Shown here: positions 46,779 to 60,106 of the stretch, piece after piece
Layout: every line of letters begins with the position of its first letter
How positions within the stretch are numbered: position 1 is the first letter of the stretch
NCBI RefSeq assembly: GCF_900155945.1
Contig: NZ_FTMN01000001.1
Coordinates: 124,001-188,000, forward strand
DNA: 64,000 nt
DNA from: Marinobacterium stanieri
GTDB lineage: Bacteria > Pseudomonadota > Gammaproteobacteria > Pseudomonadales > Balneatricaceae
Direction of reading: 5' to 3'
Notes under the pieces: model-generated
Databases searched by the model: none
Told to the model about the DNA's origin: nothing
Seen by the model: the letters and a program-made list of their open reading frames with translations, nothing else
Position numbers and translations under genes: made by a program

Positions 46779-47963
46779 TTAATCAGCCTGACGGCGCAGG
46801 AACGTCGGGATATCCAGGCTGCCGTAATCGTCGCCCTTCTTGCCCTGTTCACCACTGTTATCCTGCTGCGGCTTGTCGACCAGTGCTTCTTCACGCTGAC
46901 GACGCAGGATTGTCGGCAGTTCAATATCATCCAGATCCAGTCGGCCATTGGCCTTCTGAGCCTCAGCAGAGGTTCCCTTGCCCTGCACGACAGACATCTG
47001 GTTACGCGCACGGTCCAGACCGGTCGCGACAACGGTGACTTTCAGCTCTTCACCCAGCGACGGATCAATAACGGTGCCCACAACGATGGTGGCATCTTCA
47101 TCGGCATACTGCTCGACGATGTTACCCACTTCGGAGAATTCACCCAGGCTCAGGTCTTCACCGGCTGCGATATTCACCAGAATACCGCTGGCACCGCGCA
47201 GATCGATATCTTCCAGCAGCGGGCTCTTGATGGCCGCTTCAGCTGCTTCTTCGGCACGGTTGTCACCCTTGGCCAGCGCGCTACCCATCATCGCCATGCC
47301 CATTTCGGACATCACGGTACGCACGTCGGCAAAGTCGACGTTGATCATGCCCGGACGGGTAATCAAGTCAGCAATACCCTGTACAGCGCCCTTGAGCACA
47401 TCATTGGCTGCACTGAAAGCGTTGACCAGCGTGCAGTTCTTGCCCAGCACCTGCATCAGCTTTTCATTCGGGATGATAATCAGTGAGTCCACCGCATCAC
47501 GCAGATCAGCGATGCCTTCCTCGGCGATTTTCATTCGCTTGCGCCCCTCGAACGGGAACGGACGGGTCACCACAGCCACGGTCAGAATACCCAGCTCACG
47601 TGCCACTTCTGCCACGATCGGTGCGGCACCAGTACCGGTACCACCACCCATGCCTGCGGTGATGAACACCATGTCGGCACCGGCCAGGCTTTCAGCAATG
47701 CGTTCACGGTCTTCAATCGCTGCCTGACGACCGATGGACGGGTTGGCACCTGCCCCCAGCCCCTTGGTGAGATCACCACCGATGTGCAACGCCGTACGTG
47801 CAGCATTCCGGCTCAGGGCTTGAGCGTCCGTGTTGGCGCAGATAAATTCCACACCTTCCACTTCACGATCAACCATGTATTGCACGGCGTTACCGCCGCC
47901 GCCACCTACACCAATCACTTTGATCAATGCGCTTTGAGTTACGCTTTCTACCAGTTCAAACAT
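46779..47963 (-). CDS. ftsZ: Cell division protein FtsZ
   Basis: A 394-residue tubulin-like GTPase forming the division ring. The GTP-binding signature GGGTGTG is at 106-112, the T7 loop lies in GMINVDFADVRTVM, and the C-terminal conserved peptide LDIPTFLRRQAD, which binds FtsA and ZipA, ends the protein after a variable linker. Follows ftsA by 70 bp. Confidence 0.97.
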   Translation of the reverse strand: MFELVESVTQSALIKVIGVGGGGGNAVQYMVDREVEGVEFICANTDAQALSRNAARTALHIGGDLTKGLGAGANPSIGRQAAIEDRERIAESLAGADMVFITAGMGGGTGTGAAPIVAEVARELGILTVAVVTRPFPFEGRKRMKIAEEGIADLRDAVDSLIIIPNEKLMQVLGKNCTLVNAFSAANDVLKGAVQGIADLITRPGMINVDFADVRTVMSEMGMAMMGSALAKGDNRAEEAAEAAIKSPLLEDIDLRGASGILVNIAAGEDLSLGEFSEVGNIVEQYADEDATIVVGTVIDPSLGEELKVTVVATGLDRARNQMSVVQGKGTSAEAQKANGRLDLDDIELPTILRRQREEALVDKPQQDNSGEQGKKGDDYGSLDIPTFLRRQAD

Positions 47964-48033
47964 AGTTTCCTCCTCTCCGGACGCCTGCCATTACCTTCCG
48001 GCGTACCGGCGACTTGCGGTCATTAAAAGTGTG

Positions 48034-49335
48034 TCAAAAGTTGCCTTGCAACCATTCTTTAAATCGTTTCAGGTATTCAGCCGGGCTAACGCGCTCGCGA
48101 CGGGGCTCATCCAGCACCACCAGTTCATTGCTCTTGTTGCCTCCTGTCCCCTCGGTGGCAATGGGTGCCATGGGAACTTCGTGATCCTGACGTGCGTAAT
48201 GCAACAGGCCTATGCTGGTGGCATAGATCGGGTTGCTCAGCTGGGCTTCCAGGCCGCGAATACCCTGAGGCTTGGCGAGGCGCACCGGCATATGGAAAAT
48301 TTCTTCCGCCAGCTCCACTGCACCTTCCATCTTGGATGTGCCGCCGGTCAGGACGATACCGGCAGCCACCAGGTCCTCAAATCCGCTTCGGCGCAGTTCA
48401 GACTGCACCAGGGTAAACAGCTCTTCGTAACGCGGCTCCACCACTTCCGCCAGTGCCTGGCGGGAAAGGTCGCGCGCGGGACGGTCGCCCACACTGGGCA
48501 CTTTGATCATTTCATTCGCCTGCGCCAGCTGGGCCAGTGCACAGGCATATTTGATCTTGATCTGCTCGGCATGCTGACTCGGTGTACGCAGTGCCATGGC
48601 GATATCATTGGTCACCTGATCACCGGCAATAGGGATAACCGCGGTATGGCGGATGGACCCTGCAGTGAACACGGCAATATCCGTGGTGCCGCCACCGATA
48701 TCGACAATGCAGACCCCAAGGTCTTTTTCATCGTCGGTCAGTACCGAGTAGCTTGACGCCAGCTGTTCCAGCACCACCGCATCCACTTCCAGGCCGCAGC
48801 GGCGAATACATTTCTCGATGTTCTGGATCGCATTGGTAGCACCGGTGACCAGATGAACCTTGGCCTCCAGGCGCACGCCGGACATGCCGAGCGGCTCCTT
48901 GATGCCTTCCTGGTTATCGATCAGGTATTCCTGCGGCAGAATATGAAGGATCTTCTGATCCGCCGGGATCGCCACAGCACGTGCGGCATCAATCACCCGT
49001 TCCAGGTCATACTCGGAGACCTCACGGTCACGTACCGCCACAATCCCGTGGGAGTTAAGGCTGCTGATATGGCTACCCGCGATGCCCACAGTGACACCGT
49101 GCACCTTGCACCCGGCCATCAGCTCGGCTTCCTCCACCGCGCGCTGAATCGAGCTCACCGTCGATTCAATGTTGACCACTACGCCTCGCTTGAGGCCCCT
49201 TGACGGGTGTGATCCCACGCCTACGATCTCGATAGTGCCCTGCGGTGTCAGCTCACCGACGAGGCACACGACCTTGGAGGTACCGATATCGAGCGCAACA
49301 ATCATGTTGCCTGCCATATCGTCATTAACCTGCAT
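48034..49335 (-). CDS. ftsA: Cell division protein FtsA
   Basis: 433 residues, actin-like ATPase that tethers FtsZ to the membrane. IVALDIGTSKVVCLVGE at the start, VCIVDIGGGTTDIAVF and AAGIVLTGGTSKMEG are the phosphate and adenosine motifs. The C-terminal amphipathic membrane-targeting helix is visible as LKRFKEWLQGNF. The ATG overlaps the ftsQ end by 11 nt; AGGACA is upstream. Confidence 0.96.
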   Translation of the reverse strand: MQVNDDMAGNMIVALDIGTSKVVCLVGELTPQGTIEIVGVGSHPSRGLKRGVVVNIESTVSSIQRAVEEAELMAGCKVHGVTVGIAGSHISSLNSHGIVAVRDREVSEYDLERVIDAARAVAIPADQKILHILPQEYLIDNQEGIKEPLGMSGVRLEAKVHLVTGATNAIQNIEKCIRRCGLEVDAVVLEQLASSYSVLTDDEKDLGVCIVDIGGGTTDIAVFTAGSIRHTAVIPIAGDQVTNDIAMALRTPSQHAEQIKIKYACALAQLAQANEMIKVPSVGDRPARDLSRQALAEVVEPRYEELFTLVQSELRRSGFEDLVAAGIVLTGGTSKMEGAVELAEEIFHMPVRLAKPQGIRGLEAQLSNPIYATSIGLLHYARQDHEVPMAPIATEGTGGNKSNELVVLDEPRRERVSPAEYLKRFKEWLQGNF

Positions 49336-50077
49336 TTTCTTGTCCTGTTTCTGCGCGCCAGCTAACGGCTACGCCATTGGTATATCGAATATCCACTTGT
49401 TGAATCCGGGCAGCATCCGCCACCAGGCGTTCACGGTAAATCTGTAAAAAGCGCTTCAGGCGCGGTACCAGCTCTTCACGACCGGCGACCACTCGAATGC
49501 CATTGTCCAGCTCAAGTGTCCAGGCACCGCGGGTTTCCAGCATCAACCCGGTCAGGCGCAGGCCTGCGGCGGAGAACATGCGGTTCAGGTCATGGTATTG
49601 CTGCATGATCCGCACGGTCTCATGGGCCGGGCCACTCAGACGCGGCAGGCTGGCATACTCGGGCTTGAGGCTGGGCCAGAAAATATCGCCCTGGTGGTTC
49701 AACAGCCCCTTGTCGCCCCAACGCGCAACGGGTACTTCCTCTTCCAGTACCACCTCCAGCGCGGGCGGCCATTCCCGCTTCAACTGTGCACTGTGAATCC
49801 AGGGATCTTCCACCAGGCGCTGTTGCAGAACCGTCAAATCGAGCTGCAACAGGGGCTTGTCCAGACCGGCCGCCAGGCGCTCGGCCACGGCCACCTTGTC
49901 CAAGTGTCGTGTCGGCCCTGCCACCCTGACCTCTTCCACCGGGCGGTTCAGCCAACGCCAGAACTCGCCTGCCACAGAGCTGCCGATACCCAGAAACACA
50001 ACCAGCAGCGTCAACACCACTACCGTGCTCCAGTATCGATCCAACCCTTGCGTTTCGGCTGCCTGGCTCTGACTCAT
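49325..50077 (-). CDS. ftsQ: Cell division protein FtsQ
   Basis: A 250-residue bitopic inner-membrane protein. One membrane span (about 16-38, TVVVLTLLVVFLGIGSSV) is followed by a POTRA domain (about 45-115, starting EEVRVAGPTRHLDK and containing PWIHSAQLKREWPPALEVVLEE) and the beta domain. It links FtsA/FtsZ with FtsB and FtsL at the septum. Located between ddlB (2-nt gap) and ftsA (overlap). Confidence 0.94.
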   Translation of the reverse strand: MSQSQAAETQGLDRYWSTVVVLTLLVVFLGIGSSVAGEFWRWLNRPVEEVRVAGPTRHLDKVAVAERLAAGLDKPLLQLDLTVLQQRLVEDPWIHSAQLKREWPPALEVVLEEEVPVARWGDKGLLNHQGDIFWPSLKPEYASLPRLSGPAHETVRIMQQYHDLNRMFSAAGLRLTGLMLETRGAWTLELDNGIRVVAGREELVPRLKRFLQIYRERLVADAARIQQVDIRYTNGVAVSWRAETGQENAG

Positions 50078-50079
50078 GT

Positions 50080-52470
<2,391 letters not shown>

Positions 52471-52474
<4 letters not shown>

Positions 52475-53550
52475 TTCATTACCTCCAGGCAGACCTGCGC
52501 CACCCTGTCACCAGCATCCGGCCGTGCCTGCTCGCGGGCACGCTCGGCCATGCTCAATAATTCCTGTCGATCGCTCAACTCAGCCAGCAACTTGGCCAGT
52601 GAGGGCGCATCCAATTCTTTCTGCTGTACCAGACGGGCAGCACCCTGCTGCTCCAGATGACGCGCATTCGCCGTCTGGTGGTCGTCTACCGCGTGGGGAA
52701 AAGGCACGAAAATAGCCGCCAGGCCCGCGATCTCAATCTCACTGACCGTCAATGCGCCGGCACGGCACAGGACAAGATCGGCCCATTCATAAGCGCGATC
52801 CATGCGGTCAATAAAGGGCACCACACTGGCCTCGACACCGGCACCGGTATAGGCCTGCTGAGTCACGTCCAGATGATTTTTCCCTGTCTGGTGCCACACC
52901 TGAGGTCGCGCTTCTGCAGGCAAACGCGCGAGGGCTTCAGGCAGAATCTTGTTAATCGCCAGAGCGCCCAGACTGCCACCGACCACCAGCAGGCGTATCG
53001 GGCCTTCACGCGTCTGCAAACGCTCAGCCGGTGCCGGCAAGTCCAGAATCGGGCCACGTACCGGGTTACCTGTGGTTTCCACCTTGCTTCCCTTGAAGGC
53101 CTGAGGAAACGCCTGCAATACGCGTTTCGCCAGTTTGGCCAGGGTGCGGTTCGTCATGCCGGGTATGGCATTCTGTTCGTGCACCACTACCGGTACACGG
53201 CACAGCCAGGCGGCTAGCCCGCCCGGGCCGGAAGCAAACCCGCCCATGCCCAGCACGGCATCGGGCTTGGCCCGGTGAATAACACCCAACGCCTGCCCCA
53301 CGGCACGAGCGATACGGAAGGGTGCCAGCAACAGGCTTAACCGCCCCTTGCCACGCAGGCCGGTAACGGAAATTCGGTACAAAGGTATGCCGTTTTTAGG
53401 CACGACTTCATTCTCGATACCCTTGAGGCTGCCCAGCCATTCAACATCCACACCCTGCTGCTGCAACTTCTCAGCCGTTGCCAGCGCAGGAAAAACATGC
53501 CCGCCGGTACCACCTGCCATGATCAGTACTTTGCGCTTGCGGTCCGTCAT
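52471..53550 (-). CDS. murG: Lipid II synthase MurG
   Basis: A 359-residue GT-B glycosyltransferase that adds GlcNAc to lipid I at the inner face of the membrane. The N-terminal [32 protein letters not shown] and the C-terminal donor-binding [31 protein letters not shown] are the family G-loops and UDP-sugar site. Overlaps ftsW and murC at both ends. Confidence 0.96.
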
Positions 53551-54779
53551 GCGGCTTTCTCCTCCAGTCTGAGCAGGCGTCTAAGCCAGGGGATTTCCCG
53601 TGGCGGTTGTTTGAGCTGCAGGCACTTGAGTTCATAGTCCACACGCAGAACAATGGCGATCATGCAGGCACAGACCAACAGGCTGGAGCCACCGTAGCTC
53701 AACAGCGGCAAGGTCAGGCCTTTGGTCGGCAGTGCCCCCACATTAACGCCGATATTGATCAGCGCCTGGCCGGCGATGATGAAACCGAAGCCGTAGGTCA
53801 GATAACCCATAAAGAACTGACGTGCCTTTTCCGCCTTGCGGCCAATAATGAAAATACGTGCCACCAGAAGCACATAAAGCGCCACTACCAGCAGCGCACC
53901 AATCAAACCCAACTCTTCAGCCAGTACCGAGTAGACGAAGTCGGTATGGGCCTCGGGCAGGTAAAACAGCTTTTGGACACTGTTACCCAGCCCGGTTCCC
54001 AGCCAGTCACCGCGGCCAAAAGCAATCTGCGCCTGCGACAACTGGTAGCCGGCACCATAGGGGTCGGCCCAGGGGTCGGTGAAGCTTTTCAAACGTTCCA
54101 TTCGATAGGGCTGGGCAAATGCCAGCAGGCCGATGAGGCCACCACCACCCAGCACTACAACAACCAGCTGGGCAAAGCGCATGCCGCCCAGGAACACCAT
54201 GCCGGCGACGGTGCCGACCATGACGACCAGCGCACCGTAGTCAGGTTCGAACAGCAGCAGCACGCCATAGGCGCCCATGGGCAGAATCGGCTTGATCACA
54301 CCCCACCAGCTGTTGCGCACCTCATCCAGACGACGCACCAGATAACCGCTGATAAAGATCACCATGCAGGCCTTGGCAATCTCCGAAGCCTGCAGGTTTA
54401 CCGGCCCCAGCCCGATCCAGCGACGGGAACCATTCACTTCACGTCCGATCCCCGGCACCAGAACCAGCGCCAGCAGCACCACACCGAAAATCAGCAAGGG
54501 AACGCTGTACTTTTCCCAGGCCCTAATCGGAATCATCACCGACAGGGTGCCCGCGATCATGGCCAATACAAAAAAGCTGCCATGGCGCACGATAAAGTGC
54601 ACCGGCGAGCCAAAATCCCGCGCCGCCACATCCATGGACGCCGAAGTGATCATCACCAGACCGGTCAGCATCAACGCGAACGCACTGACCAACAGCAGAG
54701 GATCAACCGGCGCCGTGCCCTGCGGTGCCTGCAGCGCCGGGGGCAAAGTGGGTATGGGCAGTCGCAGGGCCAGCTTCAT
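53547..54779 (-). CDS. ftsW: Septal peptidoglycan polymerase FtsW
   Basis: A 410-residue SEDS-family membrane protein, about 10 spans. The conserved NGSRRWIGLGPVNLQASEIAK, the large-loop region DPWADPYGAGYQLSQAQIAFG and LPEAHTDFVYSVLAEELGLIGALLVV, with a late PTKGLTLPLLSYGGSSLL, mark FtsW/RodA; the dcw position makes it FtsW. Works with FtsI. Overlaps murD and murG by 4 nt each. Confidence 0.96.
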   Translation of the reverse strand: MKLALRLPIPTLPPALQAPQGTAPVDPLLLVSAFALMLTGLVMITSASMDVAARDFGSPVHFIVRHGSFFVLAMIAGTLSVMIPIRAWEKYSVPLLIFGVVLLALVLVPGIGREVNGSRRWIGLGPVNLQASEIAKACMVIFISGYLVRRLDEVRNSWWGVIKPILPMGAYGVLLLFEPDYGALVVMVGTVAGMVFLGGMRFAQLVVVVLGGGGLIGLLAFAQPYRMERLKSFTDPWADPYGAGYQLSQAQIAFGRGDWLGTGLGNSVQKLFYLPEAHTDFVYSVLAEELGLIGALLVVALYVLLVARIFIIGRKAEKARQFFMGYLTYGFGFIIAGQALINIGVNVGALPTKGLTLPLLSYGGSSLLVCACMIAIVLRVDYELKCLQLKQPPREIPWLRRLLRLEEKAA

Positions 54780-56125
54780 GACAGGGCCTCCACCGCCGTG
54801 ACGAAGGCGCGACCGCGCTCCGGATAACCGGAGAACATGTCAAAGCTGGCACAGGCCGGCGACAGCAATACCAGATCCCCGGGCTGCGCCAGCTGAGCCG
54901 CAGCTTTCACGGCGGTTTCCAGGCTGTCGGCAAAGTGGGTTTCAATACCGCTGACTTCGGTAGCTATCTGCTGAGCATCGCGACCGAACAGCACCAGGGC
55001 ACGTCCATAGCGCTGCAGAGGGGCGGACAGGTCACCAAAGGCCTGGTCCTTGCCAACGCCGCCGGCCAGCAGAATCAGGCGATTTCCTTCGCCCAAAGTG
55101 GCACCCAGCCCTTCCAGAGCCGCCAGTGTCGCCCCGACGTTGGTGCCTTTGGAGTCATTGAAGTAACCAACGCCCTGGTGTTCCGCGACCCACTGACAGC
55201 GATGTTCCAGCCCGGCAAATTCACGTAGCGCACTCAAGGCTGGTTCACGCGGAATATCGACCGCATCGGCAAGTGCCAGCGCTGCCAACGCATTGGCGTA
55301 GTTATGCTGCCCCCGTATTTTCATGGCCGAAACCGGCAACAGCGGCGTCAGCCCCTGGCACAGCCAGGTTTCGCCTTCATGCTCGCAGAGACCATAATCC
55401 TTGAGATCGGGCGCTCCCAAACCGAAACGTTTGAGCTCAACACCCTGTGCCATCAACGGCTGAGTCAGCTGATCGTCACGATTCGCCAGTACTTTTGCGG
55501 CGCCTCGGTAGATACGCTGCTTGGTCAGCACGTAATCCTGCATGCCGTTATAGCGATCCAGATGATCCGGGCTGATATTCAGCACCGTGGCCACTGCTGC
55601 TTTCAGTTCATTGGCCGTTTCCAGCTGGAAGCTGGACAATTCCAGCACATACAGATCACAGGCCTGCTCCAGCAGATCCAGCATGGGCGTGCCGATGTTG
55701 CCGCCGACGCCGACTGCGAGCCCCGCCTGCTCAGCCATCTGACCAACCAGCGTTGTCACAGTGCTTTTGGCATTGGAGCCGGTGATGGCCACGATAGGCG
55801 CTGTTGCTTCACGGCAGAACAGGTCAACGTCTCCTAGCAGCGGGACCCCACCAGCGACAGCCTGCTGGATTACCGAGTGACGCTTGTCCACACCGGGGCT
55901 GATAATCAGCTCATCGGCCTGGCTCAACCACGCCAGGTCCAGATCGCCCAGACGCAGCTCCACACCCGGGAATTCAGCTCTGAAGGCATCCGCAGACGCA
56001 GGCGCTTCACGTGTATCGCAGACAGCAAAAGCCTGCCCGCGCCGTTTGAGATAACGGGCACAGGAGAGCCCGGTCTGTCCCAGACCGATGATAATGCGCC
56101 GCTTGTCAGTGGCTATCAGGCTCAC
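54776..56125 (-). CDS. murD: UDP-N-acetylmuramoylalanine-D-glutamate ligase
   Basis: 449 residues. The Mur-ligase P-loop AITGSNAKSTVTTLVGQMA (N in place of the more usual T before AKST is normal for some MurD), VLELSSFQLET and FNDSKGTNVGATLAAL identify MurD, which adds D-glutamate. The C-terminal LLSPACASFDMFSGYPERG is its signature end. Follows mraY by 9 nt. Confidence 0.96.
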   Translation of the reverse strand: MSLIATDKRRIIIGLGQTGLSCARYLKRRGQAFAVCDTREAPASADAFRAEFPGVELRLGDLDLAWLSQADELIISPGVDKRHSVIQQAVAGGVPLLGDVDLFCREATAPIVAITGSNAKSTVTTLVGQMAEQAGLAVGVGGNIGTPMLDLLEQACDLYVLELSSFQLETANELKAAVATVLNISPDHLDRYNGMQDYVLTKQRIYRGAAKVLANRDDQLTQPLMAQGVELKRFGLGAPDLKDYGLCEHEGETWLCQGLTPLLPVSAMKIRGQHNYANALAALALADAVDIPREPALSALREFAGLEHRCQWVAEHQGVGYFNDSKGTNVGATLAALEGLGATLGEGNRLILLAGGVGKDQAFGDLSAPLQRYGRALVLFGRDAQQIATEVSGIETHFADSLETAVKAAAQLAQPGDLVLLSPACASFDMFSGYPERGRAFVTAVEALS

Positions 56126-56134
56126 AGCTGTCTC

Positions 56135-57217
56135 CTATCGAATCTTCAATGAGGCCAGGCCAATCAGCACCAGTACAACGGTGATAATCCAGAAACGCAC
56201 AATCACGCGCGGCTCCGGCCAGCCCTTGAGCTCAAAGTGGTGATGAATCGGTGCCATGCGGAAAATACGGCGACCGGTCAGTTTAAAAGACGCCACCTGC
56301 AGAATGACCGACACGGTTTCCATCACGAAAACGCCACCCATAATCACCAGCACCAGCTCCTGGCGCACAATTACGGCAATCACCCCCAGGGCTGCACCCA
56401 ATGAGAGCGCGCCCACGTCGCCCATGAACACCTGAGCCGGGTAGGTGTTGAACCAGAGGAAACCAAGGCCGGCACCGACAATGGCGCCACAAAAGATAAT
56501 CAATTCGCCGGAACCGGCGACATAAGGAATATGCAGGTAGTTGGCAAATTCAACGTGGCCGCTCAGATAGGCAAACACGGCCAGCGCAGCCGATACCATC
56601 ACCGTTGGCATAATGGCCAGGCCATCGAGGCCATCGGTCAGGTTGACAGCGTTGGAGCTGCCTACGATCACGAAATAGGTAAAGACAATGAAGAAAATGC
56701 CCATATCGATCGCCACGTCCTTGAAGAACGGCAGAATCAACTGGGTTTCAATCGGGGACTGGGCGGTCATGTAAAGCACCACAGCCGCACCAATGCCGCC
56801 GATGGATTGCCAGAAATACTTCCAGCGTGCAGGCAGGCCACGCGGGTTTTTCTCGACAACCTTGCGCCAGTCATCGACCCAGCCTACGGCACCAAAAATC
56901 AGGGTAACAATCAGCGTAACCCAGACATAGCGGCTACTCAGGTCACTCCACAACAGGGTGCTGATGGCAATCGACAGCAAAATCAAGGCGCCACCCATGG
57001 TTGGCGTACCGGCCTTGCTCAGGTGAGACTGAGGACCATCATCCCGAACGGCCTGGCCGATCTGCTTTTCTTTCAGGCGCGTAATGAGCCATGGACCCAA
57101 AAACAGTGACAGGCCAAGCGCCGTCAGGATGCCCATAATCCCCCGCAGGGTTATGTAGCGAAATACCCCGAAGCCACTGTTAAATTGAGCCAGATAATCG
57201 GCCAGCAACAAAAGCAT
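56135..57217 (-). CDS. mraY: Phospho-N-acetylmuramoyl-pentapeptide transferase
   Basis: A 360-residue, 10-span membrane enzyme making lipid I. The motifs [57 protein letters not shown] and the [14 protein letters not shown] histidine segment near the C-terminus (cytoplasmic loop E) are complete. Located 4 nt after murF. Confidence 0.97.
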   Translation of the reverse strand: MLLLLADYLAQFNSGFGVFRYITLRGIMGILTALGLSLFLGPWLITRLKEKQIGQAVRDDGPQSHLSKAGTPTMGGALILLSIAISTLLWSDLSSRYVWVTLIVTLIFGAVGWVDDWRKVVEKNPRGLPARWKYFWQSIGGIGAAVVLYMTAQSPIETQLILPFFKDVAIDMGIFFIVFTYFVIVGSSNAVNLTDGLDGLAIMPTVMVSAALAVFAYLSGHVEFANYLHIPYVAGSGELIIFCGAIVGAGLGFLWFNTYPAQVFMGDVGALSLGAALGVIAVIVRQELVLVIMGGVFVMETVSVILQVASFKLTGRRIFRMAPIHHHFELKGWPEPRVIVRFWIITVVLVLIGLASLKIR

Positions 57218-57221
57218 GGTG

Positions 57222-58595
57222 TCAGTCTTCCCCTTTCAACAGAGCGTTTACCACTCTGTCCATCGCCGCACTTCGCGAGCCTTTCACCAGAATGCGGGTC
57301 TCCGGTGTCAGCATCGGACGCAGGCGTTCGATCAATTGTGTCTGCGCAGCAAAATGCTCCGCCCCCGTTTTCACGGCATTAAATGCCTTAACTGCTTCCT
57401 GCATTTGTGGCCCTGTTGCCAACAGGTGTTCCAGACCGCGTTCAGCCGCATAGCGCCCCACATCAGCGTGCAGCTGCAGGGACTCGTCCCCCAGCTCGGC
57501 CATATCCCCCAACACCAGAATGCGCTGCCCCGGCAGTTGAGCCAGCAGGTCGGTCGCGGCCATGATCGCATCGGCATTGGCGTTATAACTGTCATCAATG
57601 ACCAGTGCACCCTGCTCCAGCGCATGTGGGCTTAAACGCCCCGGCACCGGCGTAAACTGATCCAGCACGCCGGCAATATCCGTCAATGGCTGGCCCGCCG
57701 CGACCCAGGCCGCAGCGGCTGCCGCTGCGTTCGACACGTTGTGCCGGCCCAGAATCTGTAGCGAGACGGGCAAGCGGGTAGTGCCATCATCCAGCACAAA
57801 GCGCCAGCTGCCATCCGCATTCATCTCCAGCTCGTGCGCACTGAGGTCGGCGGCGCCATTTTCCACACCAAAGCTGAATATCCGACGTTTCAGCCGTGTC
57901 AGCGTATCCATCCAAACCGATGCATGGGGCGAATCCAGGTTCACGACACCCACACCGCCTTCTTTCAAACCGCCAAAAATCTCGGCTTTGGCCTTAACAA
58001 CCCCTTCAATACCACCGAACCCCTCAAGGTGGGCCCCCATGGCATTATTCAGAATGGCCACATCCGGGCGGGTGTAAGACACCGTGCGGGCAATTTCACC
58101 GCGCGCATTGGCACCCAGCTCAATCACGGCCGCCCGATGCTCCGGAGCCATTTGCAGCAGGGTTAACGGGGCGCCGACCTCATTATTGAGGTTGCCCTGT
58201 GTCGCCAGCACCTCGCCACGCGTAGCCAGCAGCCCGGCCAGCATCTCCTTGACCGTGGTTTTGCCGCCACTGCCAGTGACGGCAAACACGGGCGCACGGA
58301 ACAGCGAGCGGTTATAGCCGCCCAGCTGTCCCAGCGCTGTTAAGGTGTCGGTGACAACCAACTGCGGCAGCCTGGTCTCGACCTGGTGGTCGACCAGAAC
58401 CGCGGCAGCCCCCTTCAACTCGGCAGCACCGACAAAATCGTGCCCGTCAAAATTCGGGCCTTTCAGAGCAACAAACAGATCACCCTCTGCCAGCTGACGA
58501 CTATCCGTCACCACGCGGGTGATCTGGCAATCAGCGCCCAGCCGTTGCGCGTCCAGTGGACGTTCAAGCTCACTCAATTCGAGGGCGCGCATCAT
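57222..58595 (-). CDS. murF: UDP-N-acetylmuramoyl-tripeptide-D-alanyl-D-alanine ligase
   Basis: 457 residues. MurF adds the D-Ala-D-Ala dipeptide. [18 protein letters not shown] is the P-loop, followed by the [13 protein letters not shown] substrate segment and [21 protein letters not shown] lies 7 nt before the first of two adjacent ATG codons, supporting the start at 58595; the gene overlaps murE by 4 nt. Confidence 0.96.
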   Translation of the reverse strand: MMRALELSELERPLDAQRLGADCQITRVVTDSRQLAEGDLFVALKGPNFDGHDFVGAAELKGAAAVLVDHQVETRLPQLVVTDTLTALGQLGGYNRSLFRAPVFAVTGSGGKTTVKEMLAGLLATRGEVLATQGNLNNEVGAPLTLLQMAPEHRAAVIELGANARGEIARTVSYTRPDVAILNNAMGAHLEGFGGIEGVVKAKAEIFGGLKEGGVGVVNLDSPHASVWMDTLTRLKRRIFSFGVENGAADLSAHELEMNADGSWRFVLDDGTTRLPVSLQILGRHNVSNAAAAAAAWVAAGQPLTDIAGVLDQFTPVPGRLSPHALEQGALVIDDSYNANADAIMAATDLLAQLPGQRILVLGDMAELGDESLQLHADVGRYAAERGLEHLLATGPQMQEAVKAFNAVKTGAEHFAAQTQLIERLRPMLTPETRILVKGSRSAAMDRVVNALLKGED

Positions 58596-60106
58596 ACATC
58601 AGCTCCTTCATTCAATACATGCCAGGCGTAATCAAAATCACTGAAAGGATGCCGCACTCCGGCGACTTCCTGATATTGCTCATGCCCCTTGCCGGCCAAC
58701 AGCACCAGATCGCCTGCAGCGGCCATTTCGATGGCCTGCCGTATCGCCTGATCCCGTTCAACACAGACAATGACATTTTCCGGCTTTGCAAAGCCGGCCA
58801 ACACGTCCTCCACAATGGCACGCGGGTCTTCCGAACGCGGGTTATCGCTGGTCACAACCACCCGGTCAGCATGACGCTCGGCCACTGCGGCCATTTCAGC
58901 GCGCTTGCCACGATCCCGGTCGCCACCGCAACCAAACACACAGATCAACTCACCCTGACTGCCGCTGTGAAGCCTCAATGCCTGCAGCGCCTGGGCCAGA
59001 GCATCCGGCGTATGAGCAAAATCCACTACCACGGAAGGTTTGCTGGTATCGGCAGGTATCGGCTGCATGCGCCCCGGGACGGGCTCCAGGTTAGACAGCA
59101 CCTTGCCAATGGCCGGCAGATCAAACCCAAGCGCCTCCAGCAAACCGGTACAAAGCAACAGGTTGCTGGCATTGAAGCTGCCCATCATAGGCGCATCGAC
59201 CTGAACTTCACCCTGCACTCCCAGATAGCGGAACCCCTGGCCTGCAGGCGTGAAGGTCAAATCAGCAAGCGTCAGATCAGCATTCGGGTCGGACAGCGCG
59301 AAACCCAGCACACGACCTGGCGCCGGTTCCAGCCGCTCCCAAAGCGTGCGGCCGAACACATCATCAAGATTAAGCAGCTGGATAGACGGCTGATAATCGG
59401 CAAACAGGCGAGCCTTGGCATCGCCATAGGCTTCCATATCACCGTGGTAGTCAAGGTGATCACGGGTCAGATTGGTAAAGGCCCCGGCCTCGAAACGCAC
59501 GCCGGCGACTCTCTGCTGGTCAAGTGCATGACTGGAGACTTCCATAACGATGTATTCAGCGCCGGCCTCGACCAACTCAGCCATGAGCGCCTGCAGTGAA
59601 ATGGGATCGGGGGTTGTGTGACTGGCCGTATCCAGCTGTCCCCAGAAACCGTTTCCGAGGGTGCCTATCAGAGCTGCCTTATGACCCAATTGATTCAGCG
59701 CCTGCACCATAAAGCTGGCACAGGACGTTTTGCCATTAGTGCCGGTAATGCCGATGACCTTGCAACGCTGACTCGGCTCGCCATAAAAACGGCTGGAGAC
59801 CTCTCCAATGCAGCGGTCAAGATCATCCACTTCAATGATCGGCAATGTTAGCCCCTGGCGTTCGTCATCGCTCAACTCCCCTCTGGGGACCAGCGCTGCA
59901 CAAGCACCTTTGGTTTGGGCACCTGACAGGAAGTCCGCCCCCCTCAGCTGAGCGCCGTTGCGGGCGAAAAACAGATCGCCAGCTTGCACGCGACGACTGT
60001 CCAGGGCCAATCCGCTGACGTTCACATTCGCCAGATGTGCCTGTGCCGCAGATGCTTCAAACACCTGCGGCAGCAATTTCATAAGTGAGTGGGTGAGAGT
60101 GCTCAT
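58592..60106 (-). CDS. murE: UDP-N-acetylmuramoyl-tripeptide synthetase (meso-diaminopimelate-adding)
   Basis: 504 residues from ATG 60106, which overlaps the ftsI stop (ATGA). The P-loop ITGTNGKTSCASFMVQAL, MEVSSHALDQQRV, NLTRDHLDYHG and the diaminopimelate-selecting DNPRSEDPRAI are present, the last indicating meso-diaminopimelate rather than lysine as substrate. An upstream in-frame ATG at 60142 would extend into ftsI. Confidence 0.96.
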   Translation of the reverse strand: MSTLTHSLMKLLPQVFEASAAQAHLANVNVSGLALDSRRVQAGDLFFARNGAQLRGADFLSGAQTKGACAALVPRGELSDDERQGLTLPIIEVDDLDRCIGEVSSRFYGEPSQRCKVIGITGTNGKTSCASFMVQALNQLGHKAALIGTLGNGFWGQLDTASHTTPDPISLQALMAELVEAGAEYIVMEVSSHALDQQRVAGVRFEAGAFTNLTRDHLDYHGDMEAYGDAKARLFADYQPSIQLLNLDDVFGRTLWERLEPAPGRVLGFALSDPNADLTLADLTFTPAGQGFRYLGVQGEVQVDAPMMGSFNASNLLLCTGLLEALGFDLPAIGKVLSNLEPVPGRMQPIPADTSKPSVVVDFAHTPDALAQALQALRLHSGSQGELICVFGCGGDRDRGKRAEMAAVAERHADRVVVTSDNPRSEDPRAIVEDVLAGFAKPENVIVCVERDQAIRQAIEMAAAGDLVLLAGKGHEQYQEVAGVRHPFSDFDYAWHVLNEGADV